11,790 bases of DNA, taken from NCBI GenBank assembly GCA_964587915.1, contig CAZPMK010000045.1, positions 1-11,790 on the forward strand, read 5' to 3'. The DNA is from CAG-177 sp964587915. GTDB taxonomy: Bacteria; Bacillota; Clostridia; Oscillospirales; Acutalibacteraceae. The notes below the pieces were generated by a model. It had not been told where the DNA came from. It searched no databases and saw only the letters and a program-made list of their open reading frames with translations. The position numbers and the translations under genes were made by a program. Numbering within the stretch: position 1 is the first letter of the stretch; each line of letters opens with the position of its first letter. Of the stretch, positions 6,125 to 11,790 are shown piece after piece.

Positions 6125-7150
6125 ATGAAAAGAAACGAATTTTTCTACGATTTGCCCAAGGAGCTTATAGCCCAAACACCGATAGAGCCGAGAGACAGCT
6201 CTCGTATGCTGGTAATGGATAAAAAAACGGGTGAGCTTGAGCATAAAATCTTCCGTGACATAACGGATTATATGAATCCCGGAGACTGCCTTATACTTAA
6301 CAACACCAAGGTTTTGCCCGCAAGAATGTACGGCATAAGAACAGACACGGGTGCCGCAGTTGAATTTCTGCTTTTGACTCAGCGTACCGCCGATACATGG
6401 GAGGTAATAACCGGACCCGGCAAAAAGGCGAGGGAGGGTCACCGATTCACCTTCGGAGACGGCTCTCTTACCGCAGAAATAATCGAGGTGCTTCCGGACG
6501 GCAACAGAGTCGCAAAGTTCGGCTTTGAGGGCAATTTTTTTGAAGTCATTGACAGAATCGGAGAAATGCCCTTGCCGCATTACATAACCGAACGCCTTGA
6601 GGATAAGGACAGATACCAAACCGTCTACGCCAAGGAGCGAGGCAGTGCCGCCGCACCGACTGCGGGACTTCATTTCACTCCCGAATTGCTCGAAAAAATA
6701 AAGCAAAAGGGGATTGAGGTCGGCTTTGTCACCCTCCATGTCGGTCTGGGTACGTTCCGTCCCGTAAAGGCGGACAACATCGAGGAGCATCATATGCACT
6801 CCGAGCACTATCATCTCCCGAAAGAAACAGCCGATATCATCAACAGAACAAAAGAAAACGGGGGCAGAGTTTTTGCTGTGGGAACAACCTGCTGCCGTAC
6901 ACTCGAATCCGTAGCGACCTTTAGAGGGGGAATTCAAGAGGATGACGGGTGGACGGATATTTTTATCTATCCGGGATACGAATTTAAGTGCATCGACTGC
7001 CTTATCACAAATTTCCATCTTCCGGAAAGCACTCTCATAATGCTCGTTAGTGCTTTTGCGGGATACGACCACACAATGAATGCGTATAAAATTGCCGTGA
7101 ACGAAAAATACCGCTTTTTCTCGTTTGGTGATGCTATGCTCATCCGATAA
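6125..7150 (+). CDS. queA: tRNA preQ1(34) S-adenosylmethionine ribosyltransferase-isomerase QueA
   Basis: QueA transfers and rearranges the ribosyl part of S-adenosylmethionine onto preQ1 at wobble position 34 of tRNAs with GUN anticodons, making epoxyqueuosine. The 341 residues match the family length and its motifs run in order: LPKELIAQTP near the N-terminus, LNNTKVLPARMYG, AAPTAGLHFTPELL, VTLHVGLGTFRPV, MHSEHYHLP, VGTTCCRTLES, TNFHLPESTL, and the terminal RFFSFGDAMLI. GAGG at 6115-6118 lies six bases before ATG 6125. The usual partner gene tgt is not next to it in this window; instead a secreted phosphoesterase follows 45 bases downstream with no terminator between, so the two may be co-transcribed without an obvious functional link. 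Confidence 0.98.
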   Translation: MKRNEFFYDLPKELIAQTPIEPRDSSRMLVMDKKTGELEHKIFRDITDYMNPGDCLILNNTKVLPARMYGIRTDTGAAVEFLLLTQRTADTWEVITGPGKKAREGHRFTFGDGSLTAEIIEVLPDGNRVAKFGFEGNFFEVIDRIGEMPLPHYITERLEDKDRYQTVYAKERGSAAAPTAGLHFTPELLEKIKQKGIEVGFVTLHVGLGTFRPVKADNIEEHHMHSEHYHLPKETADIINRTKENGGRVFAVGTTCCRTLESVATFRGGIQEDDGWTDIFIYPGYEFKCIDCLITNFHLPESTLIMLVSAFAGYDHTMNAYKIAVNEKYRFFSFGDAMLIR

Positions 7151-7195
7151 CAATTTATGCACAATATTTTCAAATGCAAATAAAGGAGAATCAAC

Positions 7196-8884
7196 ATGTT
7201 TAAAAAAACCGTTGCTTTGATTCTTGCCGTGCTTACGCTCATTCCCGTTGCGATGATTTCGGCAAGTGCAAAAACAAACAGCGAATTTGATCTCGGCTTT
7301 GCCGTTGCGACCGACCTGCATTATGTTCATCCTCTCGAGGACGCCAATGCACGCTGGAGCGACACGGCGGAATTGACCTTCGGCTCAAGCTCCGCAATGC
7401 AGAACGAAAGCGGATTCATAATCGACGAATTTCTCCGTCAATGTGCCGAAAATGATGAATGCGAATATGTTTTCATCTGTGGCGATATTGCGACCTATTC
7501 GAGAGAACGCGGCAACGACCAAAAAGAGGTTGCTGAGAAATTCAGAACCTTTGAAAAAGCTACGGGCAAGCAGGTATATGTCATCAACGGAAACCACGAT
7601 AACGGTGTCGGCTCGCAGGTTGACAGTGCAAAATTCCGTGAGATTTACCATGAATTCGGCTATGATACGGCTTTTTCCGTGGACGAAACCTGCTGCTCCT
7701 ATGCAACAGTGCTCAACGATAAATATGTTCTCATTGCTTTGGACAGCTTTGATGAGCACTATATGCTTGCAAACGGCGTTGATTCCGCCCGTCTCAAATG
7801 GGTAAAGGAACAGACCGATTACGCAAAGAAAAACGGCAAATATCCCATTGTCATCATGCACCACAATCTTTTGGAGCATCAGCCCCTTGAGGCAATACTC
7901 AACGATAAATATATGGTATCATTCCCCACAAGCGTTGCAACAATGTTTGCCGAATGGGGGATTAAGCTCGTTTTCTCGGGACACACTCATATCAACGACG
8001 TTGCTTCATACACCACTCCCACGGGCAAAACCGTATATGATTTTTGCAACGCCGCATTGAATTCCTATCCGTTGAATTACAAGACCTTTAAGCTCACGGA
8101 CGAAAAAATTTCATACGAAACAAAGAGCGTTGAAAAGATTGATTATACGGCACTTTCAAGCGTTGTAAAGACGGGATATACCGAGCGTCAAATACAGCTT
8201 CTCAAGACGGATTTTAAGCAGTTTGCAAAGGAATACAATGTCGGAAACATACTTTCTCATGTTACGCATAGGATTTCACCCGAGCTTATCGGAATAGAAA
8301 GCGACAGTGCTCTTTACGCTCCCGTGAAAAAAATCACCGATGCTCTTGCGGTACTGCTTGAAAAACCGCTTTACGGCGAAAACAGCATTACTTCACAGGC
8401 GGCACGGTATTCGATTGATATTCCTAAAACGAATTACAACGATATGGCAGAGCTGATAACCGAAATCTATTGCGATGTTGTCAGCGGCGATCGCAATTAC
8501 GAGTTTGACAGTCCCGAAATCAAGATTATTCTTGCGGTGGTTGAAACGGCGATAAATATGGGCTTGTCGGATGAAAATGACGGAAAGCTGCGTTCGATAG
8601 CCGACGGAATAAACAATGTCACCCGTGCAAAAATATCCGTAAACGCCGTGAGTGCCGTTGAATATCTTGCTCTTGCGGTTGTCGGACCGTTCCTGTATGA
8701 ATACATAAATTCCACCGACGGAATCAACAACCTTTGCGGTGAGCTTGACGGCTACGGCGTAAGAACGGGAATTTCAAATACCTTTGTCGGTTTCTCCGCA
8801 CTTGCAAGCAAGCTCGCAACATATTTTGAAATAATTGCAAACATGCTGAAAAAGAGCTTCGACGCTTTGCTCGGAATTGCATAA
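7196..8884 (+). CDS. Secreted calcineurin-like metallophosphoesterase
   Basis: This 562-residue protein has a classical signal peptide (MFKK, then a hydrophobic stretch to about residue 22, with SASA before Lys26 as likely signal peptidase I site). The dinuclear-metal phosphoesterase motifs follow in order: Asp40-x-His42 (TDLHY), Gly-Asp97 (CGDIAT), GNHD (132-135), His222-His223 (VIMHHN) and GHTH (262-265). It should hydrolyse phosphate esters outside the cell or at the cell surface; the substrate is unknown. After the catalytic domain (to about residue 310) comes a ~250-residue, largely helical-looking C-terminal region with no cysteine-rich, LPXTG or SLH anchor that I can recognise. AAAGGAG at 7182-7188 sits ahead of ATG 7196. 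It follows queA by 45 bases and ends in a strong terminator. All metal ligands look intact. Confidence 0.92.
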   Translation: MFKKTVALILAVLTLIPVAMISASAKTNSEFDLGFAVATDLHYVHPLEDANARWSDTAELTFGSSSAMQNESGFIIDEFLRQCAENDECEYVFICGDIATYSRERGNDQKEVAEKFRTFEKATGKQVYVINGNHDNGVGSQVDSAKFREIYHEFGYDTAFSVDETCCSYATVLNDKYVLIALDSFDEHYMLANGVDSARLKWVKEQTDYAKKNGKYPIVIMHHNLLEHQPLEAILNDKYMVSFPTSVATMFAEWGIKLVFSGHTHINDVASYTTPTGKTVYDFCNAALNSYPLNYKTFKLTDEKISYETKSVEKIDYTALSSVVKTGYTERQIQLLKTDFKQFAKEYNVGNILSHVTHRISPELIGIESDSALYAPVKKITDALAVLLEKPLYGENSITSQAARYSIDIPKTNYNDMAELITEIYCDVVSGDRNYEFDSPEIKIILAVVETAINMGLSDENDGKLRSIADGINNVTRAKISVNAVSAVEYLALAVVGPFLYEYINSTDGINNLCGELDGYGVRTGISNTFVGFSALASKLATYFEIIANMLKKSFDALLGIA

Positions 8885-8889
8885 AAAAT

Positions 8890-8924
8890 AATCTCTCGGA
8901 GCTTATCGCTTCGGGAGATTTTTT
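8890..8924. terminator. Bidirectional terminator between the phosphoesterase and the serine recombinase
   Basis: A 13-bp stem with two G-U pairs, 8890-8902 with 8908-8920 and loop TTATC, is followed by TTTTTT on the plus strand. Read on the minus strand the same stem is followed by ATTTTTTAT, so it can also end the recombinase transcript arriving from the right. Confidence 0.9.
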
Positions 8925-8933
8925 ATAAAGAGC

Positions 8934-8955
8934 CGACGCACCAAACGGTACGCCG
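8934..8955. other. Imperfect dyad beside the serine recombinase, candidate attachment site
   Basis: CGACGCACC at 8934-8942 and GGTACGCCG at 8947-8955 are inverted repeats matching at seven of nine positions around the four-base centre AAAC. GCCGAC also occurs twice in direct orientation (8932-8937 and 8952-8957). Large serine recombinases act on 40-50 bp sites with imperfect dyads and a short central crossover, and their gene is often right beside an element end. The position fits, but no second site is in the window for comparison. Confidence 0.25.
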
Positions 8956-8975
8956 ACCCCCATATATTGCCTGAC

Positions 8976-10724
8976 TTATTTTATACCGTTTTCATAAGCC
9001 TCGATCATCTTCTTGAATGTGTGACCCGTACGACTGCCGTCGTCGGAATCCCCTGTGGCATCAGAGTTTTCACCGCTGTGGTCAGCTCCCGTAGTGATGA
9101 TGCCTGCACGACGTTTGAGCTTTTTCAAGTATTTTTCAGTAGTATCGCCTGTGAAGATTTTGATGGACAGGCACATAGAACCGTCCACTTCCGGCGTTAC
9201 ATACACTTTGTCAATAAAGGTATCAATGAAATCTTTGGTGATAGTTCCATTGTTCGCATTCGCTTCTGCTGAATGCAGTACGGAACGGATTTTTTCCATA
9301 TGAGTACGGAACTCACCGCTTGATTCCTGTTGCTGTTGCAACTCGGCAAGCTCGCTCTCCAAAGACTTAATCTCCTCGTTGCAAGATGCTGTCATAGTCT
9401 TGAAATCCGCAGCTGTGATGCTGTCGAGTGCCACCAATTCCAAAAGCTTGCTTTTCTTTTTAAGAGCGAGCTGTAATTTCGCTTCGGCATCTTCGATTTT
9501 TTTGACCAAATTTCCGTCAGAGGTCATCACTTTATACATTCGCTCGTATTCTTCTAACATTGCATCGGAAATGTCCTTGGTGTCGCGGAAAACCTCAAAC
9601 AGTAAGGGCTTAATTTCTTCCTCGTAAATCGGGAAAGAGGCACAAGAATCCTTGCCGTTGTTGATTTTACCCGAACAAACCCATTTGGAATTTTTGTTTC
9701 CGTATTTATCCTTGGATTCACGCCGATAATACGGCATACCGCAATGAGTGCAGAACAGCTTGCCTGTAAGCAGATTTGCGTGGTTACATACGCCTTGCCT
9801 GTTTTTAACGTCCTCGCTCCTGCGACGTAAAACCGCATTAGCTTCTTCCCACAATTCCTCGGTTACAATGGCAGGGACGATTTCTCCCGTTTCGTCCTTG
9901 AACATAACCCATTCTTCCGGCGGCAGAAATTTCTGTTTTTTTGTAAACATATCAACAACTTTGACTTTATTGCCCACATAATACCCTTTATATTTGGGAT
10001 TGGCTATCATATTTGACATAGTAGAGTGGGCAATTTTTTTGCCGTTGAGATTGCGGTATCCTTTGTCCCAGAAAATTGTTTCAATTTGTTTCATTGAGTA
10101 GTTATCTGTGGCATAGAGCGTGAATAACTCTCTGACCATAACTGCCTGTTCCTCGTCTATAACAAGGCGTTTATTGTCCTTGCGGTAGCCAAACAGACGG
10201 CTGTTCCCAAGCACCACGTTCTGCTTGATCGCTTGCTGATGCCCGAATTTCACACGGGAGGACAGCTTGCGAAGCTCGTCCTGTGCGATGGAAGACATAA
10301 TGGATAAGCGAAGCTCGGAATCCTCGTCAAAGGTGTTGATGTTGTCATTTTGAAAGAAAACGCCAACACCCGATGACAGCAGTTGCCTTGTGTACTGAAT
10401 AGAATCCAGCGTGTTACGGGCAAAACGGGAAATTTCTTTTGTGATGATAAGGTCAAATTTGTCCTCAGCGGCATCGTCCACCATACGATTGAAGTTCTCA
10501 CGCTTCTTAGTGGAAATGCCGGACAGTCCCTCGTCGATATATCCGGGTACAAAAGTCCACGCCATGTTTCGCTTTATGAAATCCTCGTAATAGGTGATCT
10601 GATTTCCAAGCGAATTGAGCTGTTCGTCGGACTCGGACGAAACACGGGCATAGTAGGTTACCCGTAGCGGAATATCATAAATAGATTTGGTTCGCAGCAT
10701 TTGTCTTACGCTATGTATATCCAT
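8976..10724 (-). CDS. Large serine recombinase
   Basis: This 582-residue enzyme should catalyse integration and excision of a mobile element through double-strand breaks and a 5'-phosphoserine link. The N-terminal resolvase domain (about 20-165) has nucleophile Ser29 in YYARVSSE, the YIDEGLSG block (62-69) and the catalytic arginine segment ISRFARNTLD (98-107). A recombinase domain follows (about 175-290: LFGYRKDNKRL, NPKYKGYYVG). The zinc ribbon then spans Cys325-x2-Cys328 and Cys350/Cys361, and a coiled-coil lies at about 405-470 (KKIEDAEAKLQ, LESELAELQQQQ). The C-terminal tail (about 545-568) is unusually rich in Gly, Ser, Asp and Thr. GGAGG precedes ATG 10724 and the gene has its own near-consensus promoter. 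It is intact by every motif I can see, whereas the element around it looks degraded. Confidence 0.95.
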   Translation of the reverse strand: MDIHSVRQMLRTKSIYDIPLRVTYYARVSSESDEQLNSLGNQITYYEDFIKRNMAWTFVPGYIDEGLSGISTKKRENFNRMVDDAAEDKFDLIITKEISRFARNTLDSIQYTRQLLSSGVGVFFQNDNINTFDEDSELRLSIMSSIAQDELRKLSSRVKFGHQQAIKQNVVLGNSRLFGYRKDNKRLVIDEEQAVMVRELFTLYATDNYSMKQIETIFWDKGYRNLNGKKIAHSTMSNMIANPKYKGYYVGNKVKVVDMFTKKQKFLPPEEWVMFKDETGEIVPAIVTEELWEEANAVLRRRSEDVKNRQGVCNHANLLTGKLFCTHCGMPYYRRESKDKYGNKNSKWVCSGKINNGKDSCASFPIYEEEIKPLLFEVFRDTKDISDAMLEEYERMYKVMTSDGNLVKKIEDAEAKLQLALKKKSKLLELVALDSITAADFKTMTASCNEEIKSLESELAELQQQQESSGEFRTHMEKIRSVLHSAEANANNGTITKDFIDTFIDKVYVTPEVDGSMCLSIKIFTGDTTEKYLKKLKRRAGIITTGADHSGENSDATGDSDDGSRTGHTFKKMIEAYENGIK

Positions 10725-10764
10725 AATCTACCTCCATAAAGTTCGTAATATCATTTTCATAGTT

Positions 10765-10793
10765 ATTATAACACACGACTGCGAATTTCTCAA
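10765..10793 (-). promoter_or_regulatory. Promoter of the serine recombinase gene
   Basis: On the minus strand TTGAGA (10793-10788) and a perfect TATAAT (10770-10765) are 17 bases apart. The leader before the ATG is about 33 bases. The recombinase can therefore be expressed independently of genes upstream. Confidence 0.8.
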
Positions 10794-10822
10794 TAGCCGT
10801 GCTGAAATATATTATATGTAAT

Positions 10823-10845
10823 CGGCAGAAATATTTCATCTGCCG
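10823..10845. repeat. 7-bp hairpin between the 59-residue gene and the recombinase promoter
   Basis: CGGCAGA (10823-10829) and TCTGCCG (10839-10845) pair perfectly around a nine-base loop, 12 bases after the stop of the small gene. No T-run follows on either strand, so it may be a weak transcription barrier, an RNA stability element or a protein-binding site. Confidence 0.4.
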
Positions 10846-10857
10846 TAGATGTCTTAG

Positions 10858-11037
10858 TTATCGCTCCATAGCGGAAGATCGGGTTTTGATCATCACACGC
10901 ATTTTATTTCGTTGCTGCTCGGTGATGAGTCCCTTTTCGTAGAGGGTGTCGTTGTAGTAAGTGAGCCACAGTTTTTCTAAGACGCTCTCCTTTTTCTGCT
11001 CGGCCATCGCTTTTTTCTTTGCTTCTTTTTCTGCCAT
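10858..11037 (-). CDS. Small charged protein upstream of the serine recombinase
   Basis: A 59-residue gene runs from ATG 11035-11037 to TAA 10858-10860. GGGAGG spaced about seven bases before the start is one of the best ribosome binding sites in the window, and no overlapping alternative exists. The protein begins with a Lys/Glu-rich helix (MAEKEAKKKAMAEQKKES), then LEKLWLTYYNDTLYEKG and LITEQQRNKMRV, ending basic (IKTRSSAMER). The helix-Gly-Leu-Ile-Thr-Glu pattern resembles SHOCT-like short helical modules, which is only a resemblance. I believe similar small proteins accompany serine recombinases in clostridial elements, but this is from memory and unverified. Position between the promoter-proximal element and the recombinase makes an accessory role, for example a recombination directionality factor, a reasonable guess. 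Expression and function are unknown. Confidence 0.8.
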   Translation of the reverse strand: MAEKEAKKKAMAEQKKESVLEKLWLTYYNDTLYEKGLITEQQRNKMRVMIKTRSSAMER

Positions 11038-11091
11038 AGAATTCCTCCCGTTTCTCTAAAATAGCATGGCGGATTTAGCCAAATTTATACA

Positions 11092-11106
11092 ACGGAACGG
11101 TTCCGT
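11092..11106. promoter_or_regulatory. Palindrome upstream of the 59-residue gene, possible operator
   Basis: ACGGAAC and GTTCCGT form a perfect 7-bp inverted repeat around a central G. It lies 55 bases before the small gene and just upstream of a TATAAA-like sequence on the minus strand (about 11089-11084). A dimeric repressor site or the control site of a mobile element is possible; no regulator gene is in view. Confidence 0.35.
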
Positions 11107-11112
11107 AGTATT

Positions 11113-11439
11113 TTAGTGTTCTGTAGGCTCGCTTTTATTCAGCAGCCTTGCCGCTTTTTTGAGATTTTCGGCGGCGTTGCCCTTGCGAAAGTTTTCACCG
11201 TCAAAAAGAATCGGGACGCAAACTTCCAAAATGCGGTCATAAATGCGGCGGTCATCGAGGTCGGTAGCTTTCTGCATAACCGACAGTGGGATGTTGGTTG
11301 TGATAATCATTGGTTTGCGAGATAACAAAATTTCTTTGATGAATTTTTTCAAGATAGCGTAAAAGTTTGGATTTCTGAATTTTGCATCAGCCATCGAATA
11401 GCAGGGTTCGGGGAAGACACTCCCCAACAAGTTCACCAC
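11113..11439 (-). pseudogene. C-terminal stub of a DnaC/IstB-like ATPase (helicase loader)
   Basis: From residue 41 of this reading (about 11319 leftwards) the sequence is clearly the end of a DnaC-like AAA+ protein: RKPMIITTNIP (sensor-1 type TTN motif), DDRRIYDRILEVC (arginine-finger region) and FDGENFRKGNAAENL. The full family has about 250-300 residues with Walker A and B motifs ahead of this, and both are missing. The ~40 codons in front are not DnaC-like and read through the inverted-repeat region, so the frame appears to be made by a deletion joining the stub to unrelated DNA. GTG 11439 and ATG 11394 are possible starts but neither has a convincing ribosome binding site. In clostridial conjugative elements such loaders sit beside a replication initiator and help plasmid-like replication of the excised form. 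The remnant itself should be inactive. Confidence 0.75.
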
Positions 11440-11630
11440 AAGGGCAAAAATGAGCAGTAGGCGAAATTTGGCACCGTGGTAGAATCTTGCTCTTCGTCGT
11501 CACAAGCTCTGTATCGTTCGTTTCCGTGCAAGCACGAAAAGCTCACTCACGCCGCTGTTCCTCCTCTCCCCAAAAAGTCCTTGACTTTTCGGGGACCCCG
11601 TATACCGCTATCCGCTGAGCGGAGCTTTTT
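11401..11630 (-). other. Inverted-repeat-rich region, candidate oriT/leader of a conjugative element
   Basis: This stretch has no normal gene but dense structure: GGGGA/TCCCC (11410-11414 with 11421-11425, six-base loop); a 12-base arm pair at 11568-11579 and 11583-11594 with one mismatch and a three-base loop; CGGGGACCCCG at 11590-11600; and TCCGC/GCGGA at 11611-11623. On the minus strand the first hairpin is followed by GAACCCTGCTATTCG, which recalls the CCTG|C nick context of MOB-P relaxases next to an inverted repeat. From memory, similar sequence precedes mobilization genes in Tn1549-like gut elements; this cannot be verified here. No relaxase or MobC gene is present. The rest of the gap to 11790 is described under the terminator near 11740. 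Confidence 0.4.
11500..11550 (-). CDS. Possible 16-residue leader peptide
   Basis: GTG at 11550-11548 opens a 16-codon frame (VSELFVLARKRTIQSL, first residue Met if translated) ending in TGA. AGGAGG at 11560-11565 stands nine bases before it, a strong and well-spaced ribosome binding site with no other gene to serve. The peptide is basic. It could be a translated leader controlling the structured region, or the start of a lost mobilization gene. Its small size makes chance hard to exclude. Confidence 0.25.
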   Translation of the reverse strand: MSELFVLARKRTIQSL

Positions 11631-11714
11631 GAAAAAACATAGATGTCATCTCACTTGACAACGGACATAATCTGCCGAAAAGTTGACACCCCCTTTCGCT
11701 GATTTTGAAAATTT

Positions 11715-11754
11715 GCATAAAAAATGCACTCTCGATTTTTGAAAACGAGAGCGT
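11715..11754 (-). terminator. Possible terminator of a gene entering from the right
   Basis: CTCTCG (11729-11734) pairs with CGAGAG (11746-11751), and an inner TTTT/AAAA pairing extends the stem. On the minus strand it is followed by TGCATTTTTTATGC. The sequence from 11631 to 11714 shows no gene; it holds two TTGACA copies (11655-11660 and 11683-11688) without well-placed -10 boxes. Bases 11755-11790 are too few to judge. Confidence 0.4.
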
Positions 11755-11790
11755 AATCATGTATTTTGACATTGACTATTATCGTAAAAT

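Noticed and set aside
6059..7330. 423-codon minus-strand open frame opposite queA
   Set aside because: It is the antisense of queA and of the phosphoesterase start. The plus strand has all QueA motifs, while the antisense frame is Cys/His/Phe-rich, has no domain I recognise and lacks a ribosome binding site.
7385..7879. 164-codon minus-strand and 120-codon plus-strand frames inside the phosphoesterase
   Set aside because: Both overlap the metal-binding motifs of the real gene in other frames and show no independent features.
11476..11658. 60-codon plus-strand frame in the inverted-repeat region
   Set aside because: It reads straight through the hairpins, is Ser/Pro/Lys-rich with no ribosome binding site, and is better explained as antisense of structured non-coding DNA.
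11655..11688. Two TTGACA hexamers as promoters on the plus strand
   Set aside because: Neither has a -10-like hexamer at 16-18 bases, and no gene follows in the window.
1..11790. CRISPR array, rRNA, insertion-sequence DDE transposase or toxin-antitoxin pair
   Set aside because: I looked for spaced direct repeats, conserved rRNA blocks and these protein families on both strands and found none.

Overview
The window looks like the chromosome of a low-to-moderate GC Clostridia-type Firmicute, probably a gut Oscillospirales/Ruminococcaceae-like bacterium. This is inferred from strong AGGAGG-type ribosome binding sites, a CCA-encoding tRNA-Lys, the clostridial arrangement asd-dapA-dapB-ACT, and a clostridial-type serine recombinase with mobile-element debris. 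No species can be named from the sequence alone.

Left part (1-2,525): the tail of an unknown gene ends in a strong terminator. A gene for a membrane-anchored endonuclease/exonuclease/phosphatase (EEP) family protein follows, with its own promoter and terminator. Next come a short minus-strand gene that has lost its start, and a tyrosine recombinase that keeps a complete catalytic domain but almost no core-binding domain. Both look like scars of an old integration next to the tRNA-Lys gene at 2446-2521.

Core part (2,640-8,924): a minus-strand operon carries asd, dapA, dapB and a stand-alone double-ACT protein. It covers the steps from aspartyl phosphate to tetrahydrodipicolinate for lysine and peptidoglycan synthesis, plus a probable amino-acid sensor. 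It is transcribed divergently from queA (queuosine tRNA modification), which is followed by a secreted calcineurin-like phosphoesterase. The asd and queA promoters face each other with overlapping -10 boxes, next to a 10-bp palindrome, so the two transcription units are probably mutually exclusive or co-regulated at the level of initiation.

Right part (8,925-11,790): this is the end of a mobile element. A large serine recombinase has an excellent promoter. A 59-residue highly charged protein lies upstream of it. Next is the C-terminal stub of a DnaC/IstB-like helicase loader, and then about 350 bp without a normal gene but dense in inverted repeats, resembling a conjugative-element oriT/leader region. 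The stub is fused directly to this structured region, so replication and mobilization genes appear to have been lost by deletion. A 22-bp imperfect dyad between the phosphoesterase terminator and the recombinase stop is a candidate attachment site.

No CRISPR array, rRNA or riboswitch was recognised, and no complete new defence or toxin system is visible. The most distinctive signals are the overlapping divergent promoters, the stand-alone ACT regulator, the recombinase lacking its core-binding domain, the 59-residue partner of the serine recombinase, and the structured right-hand region.
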